This document shows positions 34,115-45,073 of a stretch of DNA of 64,000 nt, piece after piece. Numbering within the stretch: the stretch's first letter is position 1; each line of letters begins with the position of its first letter. The translations under genes and the position numbers were made by a program. Under the pieces are notes generated by a model. The model was not told where the DNA came from, did no database searches, and was given only the letters and a program-made list of their open reading frames with translations. This stretch comes from Deltaproteobacteria bacterium. Its GTDB lineage: Bacteria; SAR324; NAC60-12. The stretch spans positions 56,748 through 120,747 of the forward strand of contig NYXK01000122.1 of the NCBI GenBank assembly GCA_002685535.1, read 5' to 3'.

Positions 34115-36328
34115 TCAGAGTAGTTCCAATACTCCTGTGACATTCGACCACTCTATGTCTGGCACCTCAGCGCCTTCTCGATGCCGAGCATGATATCTCT
34201 GGTCCATGCCTAGAGTATACGCACCACCAACAACGGTAAACTCCTTCACCTGCCCGACCTCAACCGGTCTCAGCGTAACAGGTATCGTGCAGCCCTTCAA
34301 GGCATACAACTGATCGCCAACCCTCGCATCAGGATGCACCAACCCCAAAATCTGACTCCCATCCAGCGCGGCCAATTTCATCCCACTTCCCAACACCTTC
34401 TCTAGCGTAGCAATGAACTCCTCCAGAAGGTTCTCATCTGGATAGGCGTAATTATGGAACGTGGTAGCATCATACTCGGATTTCAGCATCGACCATTCTC
34501 GTAATGTGAAGTCCTTGAGCTTGAACTCGGCATTTGAGTCAATCCAATTTATCAGAGCGATATTGTGGATCGCTCCTCGACCCCAAGGTGTCCATAACGA
34601 GGCAAAGCAATCTCGTGCGCATTCGTAGGAGATACTGTCGGGCAGGAGACACATCGTTAGTGTTCTGTATATGGCATCTCGGACATCGCGATCGGAGTCA
34701 GGCGCATTCCATAATTCTGGCTTCGTCCTGATCAGGTTCGCAGTGGCGTGGATCCATGGCTTTTGAGGTCGTGCTGGCAGTTGAACGATACCGTCTGTGC
34801 TGATTCCCGTACTTAAACCAATGATCTTGCCTAGGAATTTTCCCTTGACTTTCAGAGCTGTGGTATCGGAGCCATCGAGAACAGGCATGAAGCTGTTGAC
34901 TGATTTCCACTCGAAGAAGCTCTTCTCTTGGATGGTCAAAGATCCAGACCACAGGTCGACCAGGTTCGGTACCCATGTAGGCAATTTCATATTCTCCGAG
35001 CTTTGAACACGAATCCCTTTCAAGCATATGAGATCCAGAGACTTGGTGTATCGCATCATCGATAGTACCATATCTATGACAATGGCCTCGAGTGGTTGCT
35101 TGTAGTTTGGAACAGGAACGAATCTTGCGCCGTCATGACATAAGCCTAATAAAGCAAAGATCCTGTCTCTAGGCTCCGTAGAAAGTGTCTGATGACTCCA
35201 ACTGATTGCATCGAGTAGACTGATCGGCTGAGGCCTGACATTGTCGTGATTGTGAAACTCGAGTAAGTGTAAGGCGTTTGTGAAGCCCCTCGTCTGTCTA
35301 GGACCAGAACTGATCTCCATCACTTTCCAAGCCGAAAGTGCTCTCGCCACAATCTCCCAAGGGATCTCAGCTTTACCCCATACAACAGTCGCTTTTGGCG
35401 CTACAGTGACTTCTTGGATAATCCATACTCTCTTCCAATACGCCTGGTTGAAGAATGCATCCATAATAGCCAGCTGATTTGCCATCCAATCTTCCTTTGT
35501 GGCGAAGCTGAACGACGAAAAGTCGTCAAGCAGCATCTGTGCGTCTCGGACAGATGATGAACCATCGCTAAGTCGGTTTATCAGACTCTGCTTCTTGATA
35601 AGGTATTCCACAGCCTCGGAAGGATATCCGCACAGCGATCCTTTGCCAACCCAAGAAATGACTTCGGAGGACTTGGCGTATATTTGACGCATGTTCCGCA
35701 CCTGATTACTTCTCTCCTCGTTATCCGTTTGATTGATACACAAAGCGTCTACCCACAACCGCACGGAACCTCGTGTTGCGTTCGGACATCTCATTCTCCT
35801 CACATCATACAGTGCATCAGCCAGACTCACTGTGATCTCGACAAAATATCCACCAAGTTGAATGCTACGAGTGCTATCTGGTCGTCCCCAGCAATAGGAC
35901 AAAGCCAAGTACGGGGCTGGGTTTATGAGGGACTCGTGCTCAAGATAACAGTCCAACTTCCCGTCTTCGGTATCGCTGAATTTGACGACCAGCAGTCGAT
36001 AGTCGTAATTGTCAAAGTCAAGCTTTCTGTAAGGATATGGGTAGACTTGAGTTCCAGCTTTTGCACTCCTTGGAGTTGTGACGTTTCTCATACCCCGCCC
36101 GGGCCAGTTCTCCTGTGCGACGGAATCATCTAGCATGGCTTTGCCATCGACGATGAATCTGTAGAAGACTTTCCGTACCGATGCATCCACTCGTAAGTCT
36201 CCTCTGAACACTGCTGGACCACCCCGTTTTGATAGCATCTCAAGCTTGATGGGCTTTTCTCTATTGAAGTTACCGACAACTGACACATCTCTCGCTTGCC
36301 CTGCCCAAATAAAATAGACCTTCGGCAT
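34115..36328 (-). CDS. HET protein with N-terminal AMPK-type (CBM48-like) module
   Basis: Single exon for 737 residues. Residues 3-86 look like the AMPK1_CBM/CBM48 beta-sandwich: VYFIWAGQARDVSVVGNFN at the start, then VFYRFIVDGKAMLDDS and GMRNVTT, matching the family pattern of F-x-W, V-x-V-x-GxFN, Y-K/R-F-x-VDG and a final N-x. Two sugar-stacking Trp of AMPK beta are absent: FNNW is FNRE here, and the DGxW position is Ala. Carbohydrate binding is therefore doubtful. The HET domain follows from about residue 139 (LALSYCWGRPD, LWVDALCINQTDNEERSNQ, YWKRVWIIQEV, RDRIFALLGL), and the C-terminus has the usual RVGDQLYALKGCTIPVTLRP end. This domain pairing is unusual. Confidence 0.88.
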   Translation of the reverse strand: MPKVYFIWAGQARDVSVVGNFNREKPIKLEMLSKRGGPAVFRGDLRVDASVRKVFYRFIVDGKAMLDDSVAQENWPGRGMRNVTTPRSAKAGTQVYPYPYRKLDFDNYDYRLLVVKFSDTEDGKLDCYLEHESLINPAPYLALSYCWGRPDSTRSIQLGGYFVEITVSLADALYDVRRMRCPNATRGSVRLWVDALCINQTDNEERSNQVRNMRQIYAKSSEVISWVGKGSLCGYPSEAVEYLIKKQSLINRLSDGSSSVRDAQMLLDDFSSFSFATKEDWMANQLAIMDAFFNQAYWKRVWIIQEVTVAPKATVVWGKAEIPWEIVARALSAWKVMEISSGPRQTRGFTNALHLLEFHNHDNVRPQPISLLDAISWSHQTLSTEPRDRIFALLGLCHDGARFVPVPNYKQPLEAIVIDMVLSMMRYTKSLDLICLKGIRVQSSENMKLPTWVPNLVDLWSGSLTIQEKSFFEWKSVNSFMPVLDGSDTTALKVKGKFLGKIIGLSTGISTDGIVQLPARPQKPWIHATANLIRTKPELWNAPDSDRDVRDAIYRTLTMCLLPDSISYECARDCFASLWTPWGRGAIHNIALINWIDSNAEFKLKDFTLREWSMLKSEYDATTFHNYAYPDENLLEEFIATLEKVLGSGMKLAALDGSQILGLVHPDARVGDQLYALKGCTIPVTLRPVEVGQVKEFTVVGGAYTLGMDQRYHARHREGAEVPDIEWSNVTGVLELL

Positions 36329-36987
36329 TCCGTTGGTACATGGAGAGGCAACGGTTTGTCAGTTTGCGTTATAACAATGTAGCCTGATTATGTCCGGAAC
36401 AATGATCGCCAGTTTTCCGGACGATGCACGACAGTGGGAGAGTTGTTTGGCCGGAAGTAAAAAGAATGTAGCGTGGAGAGTATTCGGCACTGGAAGACAG
36501 TGTGAGATCGGATACCAGGCACAGTGACACCCTACAGAGCAGATTTGGAGGTATCGAGGCTGACAGATAACATGGAGGGGTAATCTTCCTGGCGCCCGTG
36601 TCACTGTGCATTGCATATGCAGTACCACGTGAGCTCGCTAAGCAGAAAAGGGGGGAATAAGCACATGACAACAAAGTTGTCAACGAATGATAAATCATGT
36701 AGGCACGATTGGAAGACCGTCTGGCAAGTGTCACAGGCTTTCCTCATAGCTGGAACAGAAGAAAAGTAGACGGATAAGGGCTATGACTTCCAAGCGCCCA
36801 AGCAATTTTCAGCCTTCTGTTACTACGACGAAGACTGACCAGAAACAGAAGAATCACGTGCATATCAGAAGCGAAACAAATAAAAGTGGCATCTTCACCT
36901 TCCAATCGTGGACTGTCTCTTATCTCCCAAAATCTCAGACAGAAATACTTTTCCGCAAAATCCTTACCTCACTTCGCCGCGACTTAA
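36329..36987. other. Intergenic region
   Basis: About 660 bp between the HET gene and the dead 2EXR gene. No gene or repeat recognised. Confidence 0.5.
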
Positions 36988-38304
36988 ATGAGGATGTCCC
37001 ACAACACCTTCCCTCAATTCAACCTCTTTCCCCTTGAAATTCGTCGTCAAATTTGGACAGCCTGCCTTCCTCGCCGCATTGCAGAGGAAGATATCCCATT
37101 TACGCTCCTCGATGGCAAAGAGTCTCGTCAGGCCTGTTGGCCCGTCCGCACAGTGCTACTGAATGCCCGGGTGCCTCTGCTTGCCGCAGTAAACAGTGGG
37201 GCACGAGCTGTAGTCTTTGAGTGTGGCGGGCACCAGATTACGCAAGACTAGCTGAGCCTGAAAACAATTTAGTTACAGCCTAAGATCGACGTCACACTTC
37301 ATGTCAACTGGTATGTTCTTTCTAACTTTGGAATGAGTTGACTTTGGGGTCCGTTGTTCGTTTTCCCGATCCTGTTACTTCTGCCAGGGGTATATGCTAA
37401 TGCCTTGACCAGGACGCGCAGAAGGGATGAAGAGTACTACAGGATTAATAACGCCACAGATTCAGAACTCGAAGGTGCACCTGTAATGATGTTAGTCTAC
37501 AGGGCAAACTCTGTTCACAACATGCGTGTATCGATCGTTGCGGATTACATCTTTCAGTTCAATCTGGAAGTTCTGATGAAGTGTTCCTCTCCAGCACTAC
37601 CTGATACAGACTCTATGGGCAATGACTTCATGACATCCGCGATTCCACAAATTGTCATGGACGCTGCATATGAGGATGTGAACAGAAGAGCGCGCGATCT
37701 CGACGACATGCTATGCATGTTCTACGGTCGCGAAAACAAGGCTATATTCACAACCGTTGTAGCGATCTCCCTTCATGTCGATAGAGAAGCTGCTCTCGAA
37801 TCCGGTCTATTCGGTTTACAAGCCGATGCTCCAGTGCAAACAGTTGACTACAACGATCTGCCTCGATTACGCCAATTTTACGAGCTCTTCAAATCAGATA
37901 CTGCTTTGAAAGAAGCTGAGCCTCATGTATAGAAGCTATTCAATGTCATTCTCAGCCCGAAGTTCCACGCACATGTGCTTGTGTGGCAGGAGAAAGTCAA
38001 ATGGCTGTTACAAGTCGGCGTCTGGAAAGTCCTCAAGAGAGACGACGATATCCAGGATTTTGGAGGTACTAATCCACGATTTATGTGGACACCAGCTATA
38101 CCCTAAAATCAGCTTGTGATACGCATGGACCAGTTCGTACCTAATAACGACCACTCTTGGTGGAAAGAACATGCTGAAAAGCAGACGCCAAAGCTGATAG
38201 CACAGGTTATGTTGCGACCATGCGATAACCAGTGTTGTAAAGAAGAAAGAAGGCCGGAAATGTTTGGAGAAGTGTGGTTCTTAAATGATGACTTCACGGG
38301 TTGA
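36988..38304 (+). pseudogene. 2EXR gene killed by in-frame stops
   Basis: One reading frame carries a whole 2EXR protein: FPQFNLFPLEIRRQIWTACLPRR at the start (here in parts), a middle VTLHVNW strand, EEYYRINNATDSE, AISLHVDREAALESGLFGL, the DLPRLRQFYELFKS block and a C-terminal Cys-rich end. It is interrupted by five in-frame stops: TAG 37249-37251, TAG 37270-37272, TGA 37339-37341, TAG 37930-37932 and TAA 38104-38106. No frameshift is needed to follow it. Loss by point changes only, without indels, is compatible with C-to-T type mutation such as RIP, though drift could do the same. The longest surviving piece, 37354-37932, lacks the 2EXR core. Confidence 0.8.
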
Positions 38305-40687
38305 AGCAAATGGGAGCAGGCAGAGTTATTCGTTGGATACCCAATTCTGCTTCTTGAAGTGAGTAGGTGCATACTGGCGCCCCTCGACATGTCCACTCGC
38401 TCGTTCCCGCCATTTCGTAGCAATGCTGACGATGACATATCAAGGAGAGTGTAAAAGCTGTGCTTGAACGCGTGGAAGGTACTTTCACCACCATTATCAA
38501 GCATGTTTACCTTAAGCGAGGCCACCCCTCTCAAACGCAGACTTCCGGGGCATCTGTAGGCACCCCGGTAGTCATCTTCTTCTTAAGATATGAGTGCATC
38601 ATTTTGGCACCACGCAGGGTGTCTGGAAAAGACGAGTGGAACAAGGTCGGAATATAAGAATAGGAGAAGCACTGAATTATGGAAGCAGAAACGGAACGTT
38701 TGCAGAAAACAGCACGGGGAAGGGTTTGCGGTGAGTTACTGAAAATTGGTAGAAGCAGGAACAAAATGACAAAGCCAAAACACTTCTTTCAAAGCACCGC
38801 ACTTTCGCATTCGAAACCGCGTGGGAGCCGCAGATTTGTCATCCTCTCTCAGCCAGCCCACTTGATTCAAGACAAAATCTCCTCCGCTTCCTTAGTTCTT
38901 CAAATCAGATTGCCTCGCCTACGGCGGGAGTCCGGTAGTTAAAGGAAGATTGACGTCGGATCCACACCAGGTTTACCATGTCAGCTTCTTGTTACAGGAT
39001 CTTGGCCCCGCTCCCAATGTAGGTGCATTCCGTGCCAGGTTGACGGCCGTTTTCGTCGTTGACAGAAAATGTGGTCGTAGAAGCTGTGCTCAAATTGATG
39101 TAAAGTTGAGCCTTCTGGAAGCGAAATAGTTCTGCCTGTGTTCTTGTTAGATGACCGCAAAAGAATAAACCTTGAAGATGACACTGGCTCAGAGGCAAAG
39201 AATGCGTCAGAAAACTCTTGTTCCCTCTTCGACAAGATCCAAGAAAAATGCCACGCATGTGCAAAGCCCCTGCCAAGCTACCAATCTAAGACGCAGATCT
39301 CCCATCGCCGGAATTGCCACCCATGCATGTCGCAATCAGAGTTCAGGCTGATAGAAAGAGTGGGGAATAACCACGCCAAGATCTCAACTGTGTTTCCTCC
39401 TTCCTGATTATTCAAATGCCCGTTTACCGTTTCGTTTCGTGAAGACGCTCTCCTTCGAGGTTGATGCACCACGTGTTCCCAGATGCGAAGATAAAGTCCC
39501 GCAACAAGAGGAAGCAAATGAATGATATGTAGCGGCGATACAAATGGCGAGTCAAAGCTTGACTCGAGCCAAATAGCTGATCGGATCCACAGGAAAGTAT
39601 AATTCTGCCCTGCCAACAGCATAGCCGATATCCTGGATGTGCTTGGGAAAAAATCTAGAAACGAAACGCAACGAAAAAGCTTATCTTCTCAGTCTTCCAA
39701 TCCTGCCATAACCGAAAAATCCCCGCTTCCAGCTGTTTGTTGCTTGAGCAGGAAACGAAACAACACCAGCTCGCCATATGTGGATTTAAGTAAGTTGCAC
39801 TCGAAGGTCTGGATGTTAGTGGATGCACAGCTGCATGCAACAGCGGCCCCTCTCTACAGTAGCACAAGATGAGAAGCACCGCTGTGAGAGGACGAGATCG
39901 GATCAAACCCACAAGATTAGATAACAAGATCTCAATCTAAGCTCCGTTCCGGCAGCTCAAGACTGTTCTGGAAGGTCTGGCGGCCTGGTTTCTTCAAAAC
40001 GAAGACAAGGCGACAAGGGCCGTACGCCACCCGGTCATCTCTCCGAAGCGGCTGTTTCGAATGTTCAACTGCCGTCGGTTCATCCGATAAGTGACATTCC
40101 TCCTCGAGTCATCTCACTCACTCACAGCATTCCTAAGCACCTCCAAGACCACAGCCCCAATTCGTCCTCTCAAGTTCAGCGGCTAAAATCCGTACATCGC
40201 ACCTCGCTACCGCAAAGCCAATAAACGTGGTGACAAGCGAGTCTGGAAAAAATGCGAGAATTCCTTGGCCCGACGTCCGATAAAGTATTCGACGAACTCA
40301 AAACAGCGGCGCCGAAAACGACAGCGACCAATCCAAACTCATTCTCCCGGCCAAGAGGATAGAAAGCAGACATGCATCTCCACAGCTCGGTCCGGATGCA
40401 GGAATACCTTGTAAGTTAGACGACAAGCAGGTCCACAGCTGTCAGTAAATAAGGCTTGACAAGGCTGGCTTTGCAGGCATGGGTTATATCGCCGAAGAGG
40501 AAGGGAGAAGAGAGGGGAACCGTATGATGCTGCCAAGATACCTCAACACCACCTTCCCAGTCCAGAGGGTCCGAAGCAGAAACTAGAATGGATGTCTGTA
40601 TAAAGACCTCTAGTAATCCTTCTCAAAAACTTGCTTTCCTTTCTTCTCACCCAGGTCAAAGTTCCCGAACTATCACGCTCTTTCACA
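38305..40687. other. 2.4-kb gene-poor interval
   Basis: No gene I can support. A minus-strand frame at 39278-39622 is somewhat hydrophobic (LHIIHLLPLVAGLYLRIW) but has no recognised motif or clear splice partners. The right end should contain the promoter of the FMN dehydrogenase. Confidence 0.45.
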
Positions 40688-42050
40688 ATGCATACTTTCT
40701 TGACTATCCTCCCCCTCGTAGCGACTGCGCTTGCAGCTCGTCCGTACCTCAATGAAGCTGATACTGGGTATGTACCCTCACATTTCACAATCAACCGGCA
40801 CTCAAAATCAAGAAGAAAATGCTAACAACCTCCTAGAATCGACGACGTCCTCGGCTCAACAGCCACAGGCGAGCTCCCACCCCTCGAAAGCATGATCGGC
40901 CTCCCAGACTTTGAATGGGCCGCCCGCAAATACATGAACACCACCGCCTACACCTACTACCGCAACGGCGCCGCCGGCGAGTGGTCCTACCGCAACAACC
41001 TGGAGATATTCGCGCGCTACCGATTCCGTCCGCGTGTCCTGGGCATGGATGTCACGAAGATTGAATCTACGCTTCCTACTACCCTGCTCGGATATAACTT
41101 CTCGATGCCGATATTCATCTCGCCGGCTGCGAGGGGTGGATATGCGAATGTTGCGGGTGAGGAAGGTCTTGTGAAGGCGGCTGGGGAGGCTGGGATCCTG
41201 TATATGGTGAGTTTCCTCTTTTCTTCAAGAAGAAGACGATGATGGTGAGTTCAATTGAACTGACATATCGAACAGCCATCTGGATTCTCGTCTTTGACCA
41301 TGGAGCAAATCGCCGATATGAAAGTCCAAAACGGAACTTACGGACCCCAAGTGACTTTCCAACAGGTAACCTTACCCGAGACATTGTGAGAGGATTAAAT
41401 CATTACTGACAACCCCCCAGATCTACCTCAGCGAAAACCTAACCGCCAGCGCCATCGCCTTCAAGCGCGCCGAAACCACCGGCTCCAAAGCCATCGTCAT
41501 GACCGTCGACTCCGCCGGCGACGGCGACCGCCACCGCGCCGCCCGCTACGGCGTCGGTTCCGCCGACTCCTCCTACACCTACCAGACCTGGGACTACTTC
41601 AAGCAGCTGCAAAACCTCACTTCTCTCCCCATCATCCTCAAGGGCATCATGACCGTCGAGGACGCCCAGCTCGCGTACGATAACGGCGTTAAGGCTATTA
41701 TCCTGTCGAACCATGGTGCCAGACAGTTGGACGGTGCGCCTTCGTCGCTGGAGACGGCGTTGGAGATTCATGCTGAGGCTCCCGAGCTGTTCAAGCAGAT
41801 GGAGATCTATGCGGATGGAGGTGTCAGGTATGGATCTGATGTCCTGAAGCTTTTGGCGCTTGGTGTTAAGGCTGTTGGGCTTGGTCGCTCGTTCATGTAT
41901 GCCAATTGCTATGGTACTGAGGGTGTTGCCAAGGCGATCAGTATCTTGAAGAGGGAGATCTCGATTGATGCTGCGAACTTGGGTGTGGGAGACTTGAAGA
42001 AGATTGATCCTTCGTACGTCAAGTGGGAGAACAACAACTGGTGGTCTTGA
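40688..42050 (+). CDS. Secreted FMN-dependent alpha-hydroxyacid dehydrogenase
   Basis: Four exons, 40688-40767, 40837-41206, 41276-41365 and 41421-42050, give 389 residues. The family oxidises L-2-hydroxy acids such as lactate or glycolate to keto acids using FMN in a TIM barrel. Seen here: the LGYNFSMPIFISPAARGGYA substrate/FMN loop, VTFQQIYLS, the Lys strand LPIILKGIMTVEDA, the signature LSNHGARQLDG with the catalytic His, and the phosphate loop YADGGVRYGSDVLKLLALG followed by GLGRSF. The N-terminus MHTFLTILPLVATALA is a signal peptide, which differs from the mitochondrial or peroxisomal location of most relatives and suggests a secreted oxidase, possibly supplying hydrogen peroxide. N-glycosylation motifs support this. 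Confidence 0.92.
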
Positions 42051-42513
42051 AGGATGGATGAGCTGTGGTGCGGATTCGATTCTGTATATATTTTGAGAAG
42101 GCGTGTTGTATATAGCCTCAGCAGTAGCGCTTTATGGGACTTTTCGTAAAGAAAGTGCTTGCTCAAAGTTCCACTTCCTGTAGGATCCGTTTTGTTGTTC
42201 ATTATTCGAGTTTTATCCGCAACTCAAAACCTGTGCAATCTGACCCTGTATCTTGGAAAGGGTGTTTTGAACCACCATGGTGAAATTCCCCTTCGCCGCA
42301 GGACAAAAGGACTTCATCTTGTAGATGACAATGGGAAGAGGGCTAGATGAGGAGACCAACCTGGGGTAATTTAAGACTAAACGGCCGCGGAGGAAATGTA
42401 AAAGATACCAACGGGATGACATATGCCCAGAATATCAGCATTAAATTATCTGACTGCAACTGCATATGGCAGGAGTCGAAAGAGATCGAAAGGAACCGCT
42501 TGTATGAGAAAGC
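42051..42513. other. Convergent 3' flank
   Basis: Terminator-side sequence between the dehydrogenase and the MPDU1-like gene; no gene seen. Confidence 0.5.
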
Positions 42514-43455
42514 TCAACCGCGTCTGCGAGTAGTTGGACTCTTGCCCTTGGGAGTCGAAGTCGCAGTAGACTTTCCAGATGAAGCCGCGATAGGAATCTT
42601 CTCCCTTTGCTTGCTCTTGACAGACTTCTTGGCCGGCGCATTCCAATAGTACACCATTTGCGTGGCTAAGACAGCATTCAAAGCGAATCCTGCAACAAAT
42701 CCATACAAAATCAACTTATCGTCCACCTCTTGCAATGTAGTGAAGATCCGGGACAGGGACCCGAGGAGGTAATTGAAGACCTGAGTTTTAATAGTCAGCA
42801 GAGGCTCCAATACTAAGAGAAGGAAAATTAGAGCCAGAATTGTGGAGAGATCACTAACAGCGAATGCGCTCAACTGTCCAGTTCCACCTTCTTGCCAGAC
42901 AGCAAGAATCTGCGGAAGCTTTGCAGCCACACCCAAAGCACCAGCACCAGCCTGCAAATATCCCAATGTCTTCATATCCACGATATTCTTGCTGAATAGC
43001 GTAAAAGCACCAGTGGCCAATGCAGCAACAAATAATCCAGCAGCACTAGCCTTGCCGCTGTAATGTAGAACCAACACGGCAATAACCACATTCTGCACCA
43101 TGATCAAGCCAGTCTCTCCATACGTGCTGAAGGGGAATTCCTGGCGCACATTGTAGGCGAGCGAGATGAGGTATGCGGATGTCTCGAGGAGGTAGGAGAG
43201 GAAAGAGATTCCAGACGCGGATCGCGACTTGATCAGCTTGAGGATCTGGGGGACTTTGACGATGGAGGAGGCGCCGATAATGCCGATTCCTAGACCTTTC
43301 GAGATTGCAAGTTTGATACACTCGGTGGACTCGATGTCGATGTCGAGGAGGAGCTTCTTGTAGCAGGACTCACCGAGGATGGAGACTCCGAGGTCGTGGA
43401 TGGGCGTAGGGAGGTTGTGCGTGACGGGTTGAAGGGCGCTGCGAAGGGAATCCAT
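42514..43455 (-). CDS. MPDU1-like PQ-loop membrane protein
   Basis: Resembles mannose-P-dolichol utilisation defect 1 (Lec35), an ER protein required for use of dolichol-linked sugars in glycosylation. Best model: exon 43455-42859, an intron 42858-42781 (78 bp, GTTAGT...CAG) and exon 42780-42514, giving 287 residues. Two PQ-loop motifs are visible, KVPQILKLIKSRSASGIS and KLPQILAVWQEGGTGQLS, with several membrane segments between. The intron length divides by three and has no stop, so reading through adds 26 hydrophobic residues; splicing gives AFAVFNYLLGSLSR, which fits the family better. The start is the ATG before DSLRSALQ; the frame is open upstream but lacks family character. The C-terminus is Lys/Ser-rich. 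Confidence 0.88.
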   Translation of the reverse strand: MDSLRSALQPVTHNLPTPIHDLGVSILGESCYKKLLLDIDIESTECIKLAISKGLGIGIIGASSIVKVPQILKLIKSRSASGISFLSYLLETSAYLISLAYNVRQEFPFSTYGETGLIMVQNVVIAVLVLHYSGKASAAGLFVAALATGAFTLFSKNIVDMKTLGYLQAGAGALGVAAKLPQILAVWQEGGTGQLSAFAVSDLSTILALIFLLLVLEPLLTIKTQVFNYLLGSLSRIFTTLQEVDDKLILYGFVAGFALNAVLATQMVYYWNAPAKKSVKSKQREKIPIAASSGKSTATSTPKGKSPTTRRRG

Positions 43456-45073
43456 GGTGAAATTTTGCAAATGCGACGCGATGCAAGAGTAAATTTGCAG
43501 AGGAAGTTGAAGGCTGTCGTCGCAGAGAGATGTTGTGATCTGGTGGTTGGAGAGGGAGAGGAAAAAGAAGAATGGATCAGACGAGGCTGTCAACATTACA
43601 TCTGAACTGAACGGCGGTTCAACGTTTATCCGAGGCCGAAAGCCGAATTGTTATCCCGATCCGAGCTTCTTCTCTTCTCCTTTCTTTCCATCATCCCCTT
43701 CTCTCCTCTATCTTTTGTATGATGGCTCGACTCTAAGGTCCCTAGGTACTGTCTACTATCAACTCCCCATATATTGTATCATCAACGATAGGAAGTGTTC
43801 TTTTGTCTCTGGTCGTGTATCGTTGAGTGCTTCATTCTGGATCGGGGCATCAAGCCTTCAGGGTTTTCTGGCTTCCGAGCTCGTACTTCGTTGGATTTGA
43901 TACTGAGTATTTGCGAGCACCGGGTCAGCAGACTTGTATTTTGTTTACTAATCGTTCCGTTCCCCCTAAAGTACGGGATCTGCGTTTCTAGTGGAAGCAT
44001 AATCGATTGTTTGACTTTCTCTAGCTCTCCGCTCAGACACAGTCTTTGCTGCCCCAGAGTTGAACCACCAGAACTGAGGGACACGATGTAACCCTTTCCG
44101 ATAAGCCCTCAACCTTGAAGTGACCATGTTGCGCAGTTATACCCTTTTCATGCTCATTGGACATTCCTCAGACAATTCGCTCGCGTTCATGCACTCACCG
44201 AGACGTTGTTTATGGCGTCCTAAGCATTATCAGATGCTTCCACGGTCCTCTTTCTGGCACGTTCATGCTTCGATACTCTTTCATCGTGTCTGGTTTCCCA
44301 TATGACTGGCCAAATGGCATCTCTGGCCTACGAGAAACCTGGATTGAAACAGACTACACAAGCACTTCCTTGGTCTGTGCGAAAGTTTCGTCAATCTGAA
44401 ATGTGTACGCTATTCACCCGATTGGACGTCAAGCGCTTTAGTCTTGAAAAGTTTATTGAACTTTCCTAACTTCATTGTTCATGAAACGTCTCGCAATTGG
44501 CCACTTTCTCGACCAGAAAAGAAAATTTCTTTCGCCCGCTAGTACACGTGTTTGTCTAACAAGGGTTCACAACAAGCAGTCAAGTACATACTCCTACAAA
44601 ACTTGGACCTCTTCCAATACAGCTTGAGCATAGTTCAATGGAGACTAATCAAATTGAGTCTCAAGAAACAGTTTCAAGATTGACCATCAAGGACTACGTT
44701 CATTACTCATCAAGATTCCAAGGACCAATGGAACCGATTCGCGAACTAGCCATCTTCTCTTATTCAGCCATGTGCACGATGCCACGATTGCAAAGGACGG
44801 AGACGGACTAGCACATGCAGATTCAGATTGGTTGCGTCCATTGCATTTTCGCATAAGCACGGTCATGTCCATTTCCTTCACAAGTTCCCTTTTAGGTTTC
44901 CCGACTTCGGGGTCCGCCCGGACCGATCACTACCCAAGCTCAATACGATCCATCCCCAAATGCAGCAATACTTCTGCAAAGACTTTGTACTCGCTATATC
45001 TTGCCCTGGCTGTCGTCAAAAGACATTGCGATAGGATCGTTGAACCCGAATATGACCTAAGATTTAGACAATC
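43456..45073. other. 1.6-kb gene-poor interval
   Basis: Divergent region between the MPDU1-like gene and the rhodopsin-type gene. No gene or repeat recognised. Confidence 0.5.

Noticed and set aside
39278..39622. Hydrophobic minus-strand frame
   Set aside because: Could be a membrane-protein remnant, but no family motif or coherent exon structure was found.
43456..43596. Upstream in-frame extension of the MPDU1-like protein
   Set aside because: The family starts at the ATG at 43455; the extension looks like translated leader sequence.
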